Shown: piece after piece, positions 25,843 through 39,053 of the stretch
How positions within the stretch are numbered: the first letter of the stretch is position 1
Layout of the letters: each line of letters opens with the position of its first letter
Position numbers and translations under genes: made by a program
From: Diphasiastrum complanatum
Lineage: Eukaryota; Streptophyta; Lycopodiopsida; Lycopodiales; Lycopodiaceae
Reading direction: 5' to 3'
Assembly: GCA_029204225.1 (NCBI GenBank)
Contig: CM055093.1
Span: forward strand, 17,321,041-17,385,040
Length of the DNA stretch: 64,000 nucleotides
The notes under the pieces: model-generated
Told to the model about the DNA's origin: nothing
The model's input: only the letters and a program-made list of their open reading frames with translations
The model's database searches: none

Positions 25843-26678
25843 GCATAGGGCTATCTTGATGTCCAACAGGACACGTAGGCAAAGTGCCTTCTTGGCATTG
25901 ATAATGTTTCGTGCATATTATGGATCATCAATAGAACGGATGTACGCTTTTTGTGCGAGCTTTGATTTCCTTGTTGATTCTTGTAATTGCTTTGTGATTG
26001 CTGTGAATGATGAATGGTCATTATTGTCTCTTTTGATTTTGCGCTCCATCCTATTGTACTTGGCCAAAGGAACTCTGACACCTATCTCACATAGAACAGT
26101 CTTTACAAGGCCTGCATAGGTGTTGATTAATCTTCAGAATAGTCTTTGCTAAGAGATAGCTTGATGTAAGCTTATGTGGTTTAAGGTACTTTTATTTTTC
26201 GTGATTCTGTCATTCTTGCTGCTGTTTTGACCTGCACTTATGTTGTTACGAGCTTGTTTTCTTGGTACTTTTTGCAGTTGTAAGATGACCAGGTTATATC
26301 ATGTGAAACAAACAAGTGCCTAAATCTCGTCGAGACTCATATTCTGTTTTGAGCTTGAGTATACAACCGTACATTCGTCTGAAAAAGGAAACTTTTCGAA
26401 CCTTGGCATTTGTTTGCCTCTCTTTTGCATCAACGTTTGGATTTGTTTTTCACGGGCTTGCGTTGATATGACCTACTTGAAATTTTTTGAAAAGGAAACA
26501 TTTCAGGTCTTGAGCCTTCTTGGCTTTTGTTTGCTTCTCTGTTGCATAAATTTTTTGGTTATTTTCTTCACTTGTGCCTTTACTGAACTACCCCAAAGCT
26601 TTTCTGGTGCACTTGTTTTTTTTTCACATATCGAATATTCTTGTGTATTTTTTAACATTTTCTGTTTTTGTTTTGTAG
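25843..26678. other. Spacer between copia remnant and downstream exon
   Basis: The first 270 bp after the polyprotein stop are probably element tail or LTR, but no second copy exists in the window to prove it. From about 26130 the sequence is T-rich, intron-like, and ends in a clean polypyrimidine tract and TAG acceptor at 26676-26678. Confidence 0.4.
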
Positions 26679-28528
26679 GTTGACAAGATACGCAAGGAGG
26701 GTGAGATCAATCGTGAAAAAAGATTTCCACATAAAGTTCTACCGCAGAGAACTAGAACCAATGAAATGCACACACCATTTCCCCAAGAAACCATGGAGGA
26801 AAGAAATAAAGAGAAATCCCTGTTGGTTACTAGAAGAGGAGACATCCAACGTAAATTAACCCAGTCAAAATCAAATTCCAGCAAATCCTTTGATAAAGCA
26901 GAGTCTGTCAACCAGAGGGATAGGCAAGTTGGAAAAGGATTGTTGAAAAATGATGGTCTCGTGAAAGATGGACTCCTGCCTAATAAAGGACGGACTAGTG
27001 CTCCGGTAGATTCCAGCTTTGAACGCGTGGGGCCTCAGTCCACAAAACTCTCCTCAGAGAAGAGGATGTTTATTCGTGATAATAGAAAATCTCATTTTGA
27101 TGACTCACCCAGCTGGGTTAGTCCTCCATCACATGAAGTTCAGTTTGGAAAGTCTAGTATGGCTGATGACAGTACTGAAATTCCAGCACAAGGTGGTGCT
27201 AAAGGGGTTCGCTTTCAGTCTTTGCGTCTTTCTATTGAAAATTCTGCACCAAAATTGACTTTTGATGCAGAAAGACAGGATAAATACACTGATCCACCTA
27301 AATCAGTTGCAAGTAATTTTGAGGAAAGAAATTCCAACAAGTTTGTGGTGAATATTGACACCAAAGAACAGAAAAGACGGATTGAATATTTAAACTCAAG
27401 TAGGGAAAGCAATGCGCAGAAAAGTTCGAGCAACTTTTCCAGTGTCCCTTTAGGTAATGTGCCTTCAGTGCTGCAAAATGATTTTTTCTTGGAATCTGAC
27501 AAACAAACACTGGCAGTCAAAGGTCCTGCTGGAATAGCTCGGAAGACTGTTCATGTAGCTGGAAGTACATTCCAGCCATATCAATCTCAAGCAGCTTCTG
27601 CTGATGAGCATCCTAGCATTTCTATTCAGAAGCAAAGGGCAGTTCATGGTTTGGCCAAGAGTAATGATAAAAGACATTTAAGAACCAATTTTAGAGACAA
27701 AGCTTATCGGAGTCCCAAAGGAGCTCCTCTTTATGATGCTCAAGATTCTGTACATAATGATTGGTCTGAGTCATCCTCTGTGAAGCCTTCTCTGGAGCTA
27801 AGTAACTCCAGATCTGGACAAGTCATTGCTATGAAACAAGATGAAATGACTTGGATAACTGAGGTGGATAGTAAGCAAAATGTAAATGTAGCCACCACAC
27901 ATGACGAGTACGAAGACAGTTGGAGCTCACCATCTTTTCCTGTAAACTCTTTACCAAAAGCTAAGGACATGGAAGTAGAATTGGGAGCAAGGAATGGCTG
28001 AATATGATGGCAAGGTTTCTGGTGATAGGTGGAGTGCAATTCAAACAGAAGTTTTCAACATGCCTGGGCATCTGAAACATCACCCAGAAACACCCAATTC
28101 ATCCCATCCTAATGCACCAGCCCACAAGAAAAATGTTGTCAAGCAGAGTCATCATTTTCAAAGCAAGATGGTTTCTAAAGATCTTCCAAGCAATGTATGT
28201 GTCTCTGATCAAACTCCATCCAGGAAGAGTGTTTGGTCCTCGTGAAGATGCACTGAACTTCTCTCTTCCAAACATGTTTGGCAAAACAAAATCTGCTGGT
28301 GATGGCCTTTCCATGAAGCCACCTTATAGAAGTTCAAATTCTAATAAGGCAAATGTAGGCAACAAGTCATATGGTATGCATGTGCATCATGTTCAAGAGA
28401 GACATCCCAGCAAAATTGACAATTTGCCAATTGGCATTGGTGAAGCAGTACATGAATACAAAGATGATAGGCAAAGGCGTGGCAAACTTGAATTGTACAT
28501 TCCACGTCGTGGTTCGCATAATTTTTGA
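26679..28528 (+). pseudogene. Unrecognised serine-rich gene, last exon, two frame breaks
   Basis: A TTTTGTTTTGTAG acceptor ends at 26678 and the frame is open from the next base (VDKIRKEGEINREKRFPHKV) to 28001, more than 430 codons. The protein is hydrophilic, rich in Ser, Lys, Asp and Gln, with no membrane segment or domain I recognise, so it looks intrinsically disordered. Two further frames continue in the same style: 27994-28245 (MAEYDGKVSGDRWSAIQTE) and about 28210-28528 (FGPREDALNFSLPNMFGKTK to ELYIPRRGSHNF, stop). All three reading frames are used in turn, which implies two single-base indels or two unseen introns; no good splice pairs are visible at the breaks. AATAAA at 28595-28600 suits a poly(A) signal. 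Upstream exons were not found; the copia remnant lies in or before the preceding intron. It may be a decayed host gene or carry assembly errors. Confidence 0.55.
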
Positions 28529-28600
28529 GTGGCACAACTTGAATTTGGCTCCAAGTGCTTGATATGTGCAAATTCATTTGGCACTTTGCTCTTCAATAAA

Positions 28601-30009
28601 ACCCCCACTTACCTTGTATTTCCACCAAAAATTAAATAAAAGTCACACCAGGATTGCTGCTACACTATATACAACGGGCCAATAAAATTATATATATTGG
28701 CTCGTTGTTTTACCGTGTGCTAATTGCAAACATAACAGAACTTCCATGAGTAAGATTTTGAAAATTTCACAAGTAAACGAATTGCTTCGTTGGTGGTGGG
28801 ATTGATGTCAATGTTGAAAAATGTTGTTTTCATCAAGAACACCGAATAGTGCATGTCAGTCTTTACTCAACTGATGCATTTAGTAGGGGATATGCTGGTC
28901 TTGATCTTTAGCTAAGTGAGCTTTTCAGCTCCTACTTGACATGTACCTTTTGGTAGAAAGTTTGATTTGTCAATTAAAGCTTTGCCCACCCAAAACGATA
29001 CTCACATTGTTTCGGAACGCCCAACAATAGTTGGAATTTTGATTGCACATTCAATCAATGAGAGTGCAAACAATATTCTTTTTTATCTCTCGAGTTTTTT
29101 TTTTTCCGCAAAGCTTGAAGATACTATTATATTTTCACAAATGTACAAAAACAAAAAGATAAATGGCAACCCAAGGCCGAAGCAGTATCAATCCCAAAAG
29201 GGTGCACTATACGACAGAAAGTAAATAGCACTATTCGCACACCACATAAGGAGGTAGTCCAGTACAACTAAATAGCAACGTTAAAGTACATAGCCAGGCG
29301 CAAGCAGGCTGCCACTGAGAGCGGGGAGGAAGAGCCATGAAAAACCGGTCGATTTCCCACCATCCATATTTGCCAAAGAACTTTAAGCATGCACAAATGC
29401 CAAAACGTAAGTGAAGAACGCTCCTAAATCAATAAATTGCTAAGCAAAATGGTGTGAATTGCTAGAGGGATGGGGAACTGCCAATGGCGGAGAAGATGTT
29501 GTAGTTCGAATCATAAATCTTGGCAGCAATGATAAAATTGTGCACTTAACCCAAGACGTTCTTGTAAAATAGATATTGTTGACTCGAAATTCAATACAAG
29601 CACATCTACATCTTGGAGATTTACATTATCGACTCTTGGTTGATTCTTTGTTGAATGCCTCCTCTTGCCTTTTGGAACTAATTGTAACATTTCTAACTCG
29701 TACCTCTCAAGAAAGCATTTGTTAAAGTGGTACACATCCAATTTTCACCAACGTGTTGCCAATCACTTTAGCAATTCAAAATGGATGAATTTTGCTATTT
29801 TCCGAAGCTAAACGTGCAATGAGAATCCCAACATTAATTTCATTGAGAGTACCCAACCATTTAGCTTTGGAAGCATTTTATAGTTTGGCAATTTTTTCTA
29901 GAACCCAAATAAATTCATGTTGTTCATTTTGCAAAAGGGTTAAAGATTCAGTTTGTTGTGGAACAACAGAGGAATCAATTGTTGTTGAAATTGAAGATCT
30001 AAACGGCCA
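28601..30009. other. Non-coding, possible coding debris on minus strand
   Basis: I see no gene. On the minus strand from about 30070 to 29510 there are successive broken frames with protein-like composition, for example NASKAKWLGTLNEINVGIL after a stop and LNFESTISILQERLG, which could be a decayed open frame. No family is recognised. Confidence 0.3.
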
Positions 30010-30265
30010 CTGAAACTCTTCAGATGACCTATGCTCAATATAAGTTCTCTTTCGACCTATGCTCAACATAAGTTATCTGTTGACTTATGTTTAGCATAAG
30101 TGCTCACCAGACTTATGCTCAACATAAGTTCTCCCTCTACCTATGTTGAGCATAGGTCCTCCCTCGACCTATGCTCACCATAAGTTTTCTCTTAACCTAT
30201 GTTCAGATGCTGAGCATAGGTCGAGAGAAAACTTATGGTGAGCATAGGTCGAGGGAGGACCTATG
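30010..30265. repeat. Short tandem repeat with a perfect 42-bp-arm hairpin
   Basis: The unit GACCTATGCTCAACATAAGTT is repeated imperfectly about every 35-40 bp, partly in inverted orientation. At its right end lies a perfect inverted repeat: 30151-30192 (CATAGGTCCTCCCTCGACC onward) pairs exactly with 30224-30265, 42 of 42 bases, around a 31-base loop. Transcribed, it would form a long stem. Confidence 0.9.
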
Positions 30266-30401
30266 TGTGAAAATTGTAAAAGCTATCTATCATGAGTTTT
30301 GGGGGTTCTATGACAAATTTACCCCTTGTACATATGTAAGTAGATGATTAGGCCAAAAATATCTTTAAGAGCAATTATCAAATCCACAATCTAAGAAGAA
30401 G

Positions 30402-30926
30402 ATGTTCTATAAGTATTGCAAGCGCACTAATCATGAGATCCAAGATTGCAGGGTACTTAAAGTGAAGAATGTCAACAGACAACCAGATCAACAGGCGAAT
30501 GTAGTCACAGCATCTCCCGATCTTGACATGGACGAAGGAGCATTTATGGTCAAAGACCAAAAGACACTATTGGATAATTCTTGGTTTCTGGATTTTGGAG
30601 CTACTCAACATATGACCTGTCATCATGAGCATTTTCACTCCTATACGCGTTACAGTACAAAGAAATACATTCATCGTGGCAACGATAGTACACACACTAT
30701 CGAAGGTGAAGGCACTATAAGATTGAAGTTTCGTCATGATCAATTCAAACTACTATCAAATGTTCTGTATGTTCCTAAACTCTCTACGAATCTGTTATCA
30801 AAAAGTAGAATTTCTGATTTAGGTCATAGGGTAGAGTTTGAATATGATCAATGCCTCCACTATTTCTTGCAAAGAATGTCGAAAGATGTTGTAATATGTG
30901 CTGCATGTCATAAAAACATAATCTAA
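30402..30926 (+). pseudogene. Ty1/copia gag end and protease fragment
   Basis: The 174-residue frame begins MFYKYCKRTNHEIQDCRVLK, a degenerate Cys-rich gag zinc knuckle. It continues with the copia protease motif WFLDFGATQHMT (about residues 61-72, Phe for the active-site Ser) and the usual downstream IEGEGTIRLKF and LSNVLYVPKLSTNLLS segment, then stops. GAG-pre-integrase, integrase and reverse transcriptase are absent. No LTR was found beside it. It is a truncated remnant distinct from the element at 22140 because the peptide sequences differ throughout. Confidence 0.8.
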
Positions 30927-31130
30927 ATCAATACTAAAAGTATCTAATTTAATTGCACATATTTGTCTATTGTAGTATAAAATCAAAATCTTACCATATA
31001 ATGTGTTATATGATCAACACCACCTTGAACTGCATCCACAAATTCACTGGTTGTTTTCTGTATCATTTGTACATCAGTATTTGAAAATTTATCTTTTTTC
31101 AAGTATTTTACCATGTTGTCTAACTTTTTT

Positions 31131-33388
31131 TCAGACTTCTACTTTGTGTATACGAGTAGAACCTTCTTCTTCAAAATCTTGAGTTGCTGCAATAATTTCT
31201 TTCCAAACCTTAAATTGTTTGCCAGAATAATTGAATAAAAATCTTCGAGCTTTGGATCCTCCAATGCTCGGCTTGCATGAAATATTTCTTTTTTTTACCT
31301 TATAGCTTGTCATCTTTTTTTATTTTAACGTGGCCTTTATGTAAGCCTGCTTTGGACAACACATCCTCTAATCTGGAAATAGCTTCCTTCGCAGAGGCCT
31401 CCAACTCGGAATTCCATGCAAACAAGATGTAAAGATATATTATTTTTTCTATAATATGCACCTCCGCATGCAATGTACAGATATGAACATTTCGTAGAGG
31501 AATCGGTAGTACAGGTTTCCAATTAGGATCTTCTCGGTCTCTTGATATTCCTGTACTCCTTGTCATGTCTTTTGTTGTTTTCATGTAGTACAAACAAGGG
31601 TGTTTAGAGCTAGCGTCATGAGATACATTGAACATACATTTTAATGTCATCAGATCTCTTGGTAAATGCCATTCAATGTTGAAAGTGCCAATTCCAGGAA
31701 TATTGAGTGAAACTCCCTCCATGTGATTTTTTATGGTGGCAGGATATGATGTTCTATTAAATATCCATGAGAAAATATCATGGTCTTCTTTCATCACCTA
31801 TAAGAGAATACAAAAACGTGATTAGCCTCATAATATTAACACAGAGAAGATTTTCCAAATGAAATCCATATTCAAATGATTATCCCTATTTATTATGCGA
31901 AGGAACTGCTATACCTGAAATGCTGCCAACCACCAGATATCATTTTCTGATTGAACACTGAAATTGAGGCCTTTTGAGTCTTCTGAATTTGAAAGTGCTC
32001 CATTCATGATCCTGAGACTGACTCTTTCCATTTTTTGTCCTTTTATAATTTCAGACTCATCTAACTTGAGAACAATTATCAACTTGTTATTGACATTCTC
32101 ATTTGTAATACCGTAAAAATCTACGATGAATGTTAATAACTGATTAATGTCAATAAATAAATTGCTGGAATTGTTATAAGCTAGACTTTCTCCTTTCGAG
32201 CAATACACTTCATTGATATGAGATGGATTACCAACTATTGTCTGCATACCTTGGTTTAACATGTCTCTTTATTTTTTAAGATGAAATGGTCGTAGGATTG
32301 GAAACTTTTTAATATTTACCTGTGCAAATGTCTCCTTTATCATCTTAAACATTGTTGCATATGCTTCCCTACTGATGCTAGAAAAGTCACATGCCCCCTG
32401 AAGCAATGTATTGTCTAATATTTTTCCAACTTCATCCATAATGTTATCAGTAACTAAAGCCTTAATCTTTTTCATTTTGTTATTATTTAACATTGATTTT
32501 ATAGATTTAGAAGTCAAGATAGAGCCTATTGAGTTTCCAATTGAAATCTCATTGGCCAAATGGTCTTCAACAACCAATGCTGATTTGCATTGCAAACATA
32601 ATGTTCATGAAAATGTTAGTAGAAATTAGAACACTCATAGTATTCACAACAATATATAATAAGCAAATCAACAGAAAGTTGAAATGAATAAATAACAAAG
32701 TTAGTGATTATGAATGAATCAAAAAGTTCAAGCAATATTCAATACCAAATAAGCTATAACTTACTTGAATGCACGGATTCGTCTTTTTCTATGACCTCCT
32801 CTGGATGATAGATCACATATATCCTTGTTTACTAGTCTTTTCCTCGTCGCTTCGGACCTTTCTATTGAGCACATCCATATCCTTAACAAGAGACAAATAT
32901 GAGATACGCATGGATTGAAATACAGTTTTTATCTCATCATTACTAGTTGTATAATGATGCAAAGAAAATTTCAACATTTGGATCTCCTTCTTGAGCATCT
33001 CATTTTCATCCAAACAGGTTTTCATCTTTGTAAATTTCTCTTCGCACTCCTTTGATATTTTTCTTGATTCCTTTTCCAAATAATGTATTCTTTGCATTGA
33101 ATGTGCATTCCCATAGAGCATCAAAGTCTCACAGTAATCCAAAAGGCCATTTTTACCATGACACATATAGATTATTAACTGACTCACCGAATGAAAATCT
33201 TGATGTTGCAATGAACATGAATCAATAGGATACAATGTTCTTGATTACCATAAATCTACATGCTTTAGTTTTTCCTCCCTGTATCGGACCATATCAGAAG
33301 TTGACAATTTGGGTTGCTTTGAAATTCTTGTCTTGAGCGGAGCATATTCTGGCGACAGATCCACATGAAGATGATAAAGCTTTGTCAT
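31131..33388 (-). pseudogene. Multi-exon ORF of an unrecognised, possibly element-borne family
   Basis: Five exon-like segments read leftward. The first starts at ATG 33388-33386 and ends at 33249 before a GTAATC donor. The second (about 33130-32777) is a coiled-coil-like segment (HYLEKESRKISKECEEKFTK) that shifts frame near 32840 to a basic stretch (LSSRGGHRKRRIRAF) before GTAAGT. The third ends at ETFAQ before GTAAAT near 32313. The fourth ends at WWLAAFQ before GTATAG near 31916. The fifth starts after a CTCTTATAG acceptor at 31797 and holds IPLRNVHICTLHAEVHIIEK and, after another frameshift, CKPSIGGSKARRFL. The Cys-x-x-His-rich core and the KPSIGGSKARRF block look conserved rather than random, and I have the impression of a widespread uncharacterised eukaryotic family, but I cannot name it. 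Frameshifts suggest it is no longer functional. Confidence 0.5.
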
Positions 33389-35570
33389 CAGTATAGTAGT
33401 ATAGTAACAAACAACACAATGACAATAACAAAGCTGGAGATGGCGCTAACGACTCTGCTGGAGATAGAGATGGCGCTAAACACTTGTTTTTGACCTTGGA
33501 GATAGAGATGGCGTAAGCTTTGTTTCAGAAATGTCACTCCTTATTCAAATTTTTGAGTGTTCCCAACTATTGGGAGGGAATATTTTAGCATTTTGAAAAT
33601 TATATTCTAACTATGGTTAAACACCAGTGAAGTTTGATGTGACTAAACTAAGGTGCATTCATTTACATGTAAAGTAGTGTGGGCAGATGCGTAGAGAAGA
33701 TAGAAAATGATATTTAATTACTTTATAGTTATTTTTCTCTCTCCTACATGGCATTTCTTATAGGGCCCTCTTTGGGCCCATATTTTCTCTATTGAATGAA
33801 ATTGGGCTTGAGCATGAAATTCCAACAGATTGGTCCACATGTAATGCACCTCTTAAAGTGATTGGCCTTGTGATCTACACCCCTAAACGTGATTGACCAA
33901 ATGGATGCATTTCAATCCTAACAATATATGACAAATGTCACTATCTCACTAGAACTCAAGTTTGAGGCCTATTGACTATTCAAACTCAACATTAATGAGC
34001 TGAAATGATTAGTCCCCACGTGGGAAAATGCTCCACACATGTGAGATTTATATATGTACATAATGACGAGAAAATATCAAGCTAAATTTTGCTAAATCTT
34101 CACACATTGCCACATTCAAATTCTAAGTGATTCTAAGTTTGAAATCATCATAATCTATTAGATTGATTTCATAAACAAACATAATAGAATAAACATTGAT
34201 GTATCCAATATAGCAGTATTGTAGTATTCGATAGTTCAAACAGGACTATAAGAGAACATAATCAGATTACAATAGAACAAATAAACATTCGATCATTCTG
34301 ACATAATACTGAATGCAATAAGTTACTGTATGATTAATTCAGTAAGTAGCATGTACTAATCAAAAAAATCATGAGCACAAAAACAATAGCGAATGCAACC
34401 GCATACTCAAAACTATCTTTGAGTATTTGATTGACTCTATTAAACACTTCTACTAATAAACAGTAAGCGTTTCTAGCAATTCGCTATACTAATCTCCAAG
34501 ATCGATATGCAAAAGAGCTAATGTTAACCTAGAAAGTGATCAACTATTTATATTAGTTATGAATGTCATTTAGGCTTATCCAAATGACAGTTGAAGATAG
34601 TTGTTTGGTTGTAGATCGCAATTGGAGCTTAGCCAAATTGTGTTGTCACTTATCTAGTTGGGCTTCCCATAAACTACTTGCAAAAACCATTAGGGCAAGT
34701 CATTAGCTTCAAAACAAGTGACAACAAATTCTGTTAACATTTGAGAGTTTCGTACACCTTCGATACTCTTTGTCATTGTCGAATCCGATTGTTAGCCATT
34801 CTCACGTATTTTTGTAGAGTGTATAAAAACATGAGTAAAACTACAGAACTGGATAGATGAATGGATGTAGATTAAAGATCAATTATTCTAATAAATCCAA
34901 CATTATGAGCATAGAGCAAAGACTAATGGTTGCTGTAATCAAAGCAATAACACTAAGGATGTGAGTGATGACACTTTTAAGTACAGTTGTGAGATGGTTT
35001 GCTTTGTTAAAGACATGCTTAGCCAAGGAGGTAACATGTCTAGTTTTGTGTCTCATATTGAATTTTGAGATCCAAGTTCGAATGATTCACTTGATAGAAT
35101 CAAAGATTTCATGTTTGGAACAAGCAAGGATGTATCTATCTTAGAAGGGTAGTACTTCTAGTACAAGGGACAATACAAGCAAAGATAGTGGTCTCTATGT
35201 ATCAACAAATGGTCAAGGTATGGATGATCATGAAGGAGATCTCTATTTGAAGTCTTGGTTCGTTCTTGTTTTAGCTCAAGATGTTTTATGATGTTTTGGC
35301 ATATAGTCCATCTTTGGAAAGATTCATTAATGTTTGAGAGGGGTTATCTTTAAGATGGTTGCATAAAGGAAAGGCTAGGTCTATGTTGTGTTCTTAGTGT
35401 CATGATACTAGAGAGAAAGTTTCTAGTATGTTATTATCTTTATCACATATTTGGTTTTAAAAAGACTAAGCCGAGTTATCTTTACTATGTATTTATTACA
35501 ACAAGGGATCTTCTAGAGAGATGAATCTTTAGTAAATGGTTGTTGCAAAGGAAATAACAAGTTCATCTTG
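33389..35570. other. AT-rich non-coding stretch
   Basis: I see no exon, RNA gene or paired repeat. The phrase GAGATAGAGATGGCG occurs two or three times at about 33440-33515, just upstream of the minus-strand ORF, and may be part of its leader. Confidence 0.5.
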
Positions 35571-37100
35571 GTATGGCCATCCAAGAACAAAGTGCGTGTG
35601 TTGGAGGTAAAGATCTTCATCAAAGAGACAAAGAGATGATGAACAGTCAAAGCAATACAAAGGGAAAATCCTTACGTCTTTGCAACAAGTTTTTAAACTT
35701 TTCTAGCACAAAAGGTAATCAATTATTGAGTTCAAGCATACCTCTAGATGGGGTAGATGAGAGAAAATGTAGGACATTATATGAATTTGTGCATTTGTCT
35801 TATGTTGGTGAGAACACTAGTTGTGCTGAGTATGTTTTGATTAGGTTGACAAGAAAGGCCTTAATGGACAAAATATTGACACATCTTCAAACGAAATATA
35901 GAGTTTTTGAGGGACTTTGTTGGTACTTGTTATGTCCACATTTCTGTGGAGGATGTATCTAGAACAACCACAAAAAGTGTCTTTGTAGTTTGTCATGGAA
36001 AAATGAAGGGGTATGGGTTTGTTTGTCCAAAAAGAAGAGGGTCATTGCTTATAGATGTGAGGGCTTTAGTCATGAGACGAGTGAAAATAAGATTGAAGAG
36101 GGAGGATTGTATTTTTGTAGAGTCAAGACCAAAGGTTTTTAATCTTGTAAATGAATAAATTCAATTGTCAATGTATCCAACACTTAATATATGGAGTGCG
36201 CCTAGGGAGAGCAAAAAAGTGTTTTCTACTACCCTTGATGTGGTGGCTTCTATTATTGAGTGTTAGACTATTTTTTATAGATGTATGGTGGATATTGGTG
36301 TTGATGAAGAGAAAGACTTGTCATGTGTCTTGGTGGTGACCAAGAAGGAAAAAATTTGAGTGACAAAGGTTTGGATGAACTTGGGGTAGCATTCAAGAAG
36401 TGGTATGCAATTTTGGTAGTCTACTTACTCCGAAACTCTTAGTCAAAACTTTGAGATGAATATTTGTGATTTTCTTCATGATATGTCAAAGGTAAGGAAA
36501 TGGAAAATTCAATATGTTATCTCTGCTTATGGTATTCAAATTTTGCAAAAATAAAAAAATATGAGGCATTGGCGCTTTTGGCAAGGAAAGTCATGTGGCA
36601 CATTTCGGCAACTAAAGTTTTTGGCATGGATCTTGGAGGATCATCAATGGATCTAACATGTGTTTGATGTTTGAATCAGAAGTACAGAGTACATAGGAGA
36701 TGGTTTTCCCACCTACATACTCTCAATTTTGTGCTAAGTGAGGCTGATCATTGTTGCTACTTCATTTTTTATGATGCTCATGTTTTATGTGATATACTCA
36801 CTTAAGAGTGTGGTACAAAGAGGCAAAGGTGAGCATGGACTTTTTCAAGCAATGGAAGGTGATATTAGAATGGAGAAACCAAGTTACTATGTTCCTATGG
36901 CAAGAAAGTGGTGTAATTTCCACACATAGAAAGTTTTCATTTCGTAATTTCGTTACTACTTGATGATATAAGAATGGAGAAACCAAATACTATTTTTCTA
37001 TGGGCAAGAAAGTGGTGATTCTATGCATAGGAAGTTTTCATTTTGTAATGCCATTACAAGTTGTAAAATTGATACGAGTTCTCTCTCTATCTGGTGTGTT
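35571..37100 (+). other. Decayed coding-like sequence
   Basis: A 129-residue frame (35573-35962) is continued in another frame to 36158 (FVVCHGKMKGYGFVCPKRRG), then by further broken frames. The composition is protein-like but no motif is decisive. Two copies of a short segment containing AGAATGGAGAAACCAA and GAAAGTGGTG lie at about 36868-36935 and 36970-37040. It may be old retrotransposon debris. Confidence 0.3.
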
Positions 37101-37689
37101 GATTTCTATGTCCATATTTGAGCAAAACTACATGATTGAAGTGAATTTATTATCGTGGATGTGATCTTTATTTTATGCTAATTTAAGGTTTTCAATCTTG
37201 TGTGAAACCATTATCTTCTTGGAGGATAGATCTTGATGCATTGTTGATTAATAGTTTATTCCTTAGCTACTTTGCATCAACGAATTTCATGATTAGAGAT
37301 CAATTGTGAGGCAAATACATTGATAATCGTGATAGCTTTTTAGATTCAAAAATAAGAATGAAATCCTCTATATTCCACTTGCATGACTACAAAGCATGGA
37401 TATGCTCTTCAAAAGAACTGACCACTTTCTTACCTTGGGAAGAATGTAAGGGGCTTGATCATTGAAAATGCATGTGCGCATAATGTTCTCTCTTCAAATT
37501 TCATTTGATTCGTCTCAAAATTACCAACTTTTGCAAAAACGCATGCAAGATCCACGTATAGCTCAATATCCATGCCAAGGTACTCAAGAGTTGAGTGTGT
37601 ATACCAAGTGGCAAAATTATCCACCCACAACTTAAGCATGGAATTGCCACACATGGAAAATCCAACTGAACTGATTGTCAGTCAATGAT

Positions 37690-38609
37690 TTTTCTATAAG
37701 CTGACACATGGCAAGCCATGTAGGCCTACCATAGGCTTGCATGGCAGACCACATAGGCATGGCATAGGCCTCACGTCTGCCATGCAAGCATGTTGCAGGT
37801 TGCCACATAGGCTTGCCATAGGCTTGTGTGGCAAGTCAACCAAGCTCTGCCACGTAGGCTTGAGTAGACCTAGAGAGAGAGAGAGAGAGAGGCGAGGCTC
37901 GCAAGCTACCACGTAGGCCTGCCACATGGAAAACCATCTAGGTTTGGTACTTCTCATGTCGTAAGCCATGTAGGACTACCATAGGCTTGTGTAGCACGCC
38001 ACATAGGCATGTCATAGATCTACTATCTGCCAATCTTGTCGCAGATTGACACGTGGAAAGCCACGTAGATCTACCACGTGGCAAGTCCTACAAGCTTAGG
38101 GTTTGCCATGTGGCAAACCACGTAGGTATAATATAGGCTTGTGTGGCAAGCCAACCAGACTTTGCCACGAAGGCCCAAGTGGACCTAGAGAGAGAAAGAG
38201 ATGGGGCTCAAAAGTTGCCACGTGGCAGCCACGTAGGCCTACCATAGGCTTGTGTGGCTTGCCACATGGCCTACGATAGGCTTGTGTAGTAGGCCACATA
38301 GGCCTGCTATCTACCAAGCCTGTCATAGGTTGTCACGTGGCAAGTCACGCATGTCTTCCACATGACAAATCATGCAGGCTTGGGGTTAGTCATGTTGCAA
38401 GCCACGTAGGCCCATCATAGGCTGGCAAGCCAACCAAGCTCTACCTACGTGGTCTGCTATCTGCCAAGTCTGTCGCACACTGCCACGTGGCAAGCCACAT
38501 AGGTCTGCCCATGCAGGCTTGAGGTTTGTCATGTGGCAAGCCATGTAGGCCTACCATAGGCTTGTATGGCAAGCCAACCGAGCTCTGTCACATAGGCTTG
38601 AGTGGACCT

Positions 38610-38646
<37 letters not shown>

Positions 38647-39016
38647 TGAGGCTCAAAAGTTGCCACGTGGCAAGCCCCACAGGCCTACAATAGGCTTGCG
38701 TGGCAAGCCACATAGGCATGGCATAGGTCTAATGTCTACCACACAAGCATGTCGTAGGCTACCACAAAGGCTTGTGTGACAAGCCAACCAAGCTCTGCCA
38801 TGTAGGCTTGAGTGGACCTAGAGAGAGAGAGAGAGAGAGAGACTCGCAAGTTGCCACGTAGCAAGCCACGTAGGCCTATCATAGGCTTGCGTGGTAGGTC
38901 ATATAGGCATGACATAGACTTGATGTCTGACATGCAGGCATCTGCCACATAGGCTTGACATAGGCTTGTGTGGCAAGGCAACTAAGCGATGCCACACATG
39001 CAAACTTGAGTGGAAC

Positions 39017-39053
<37 letters not shown>

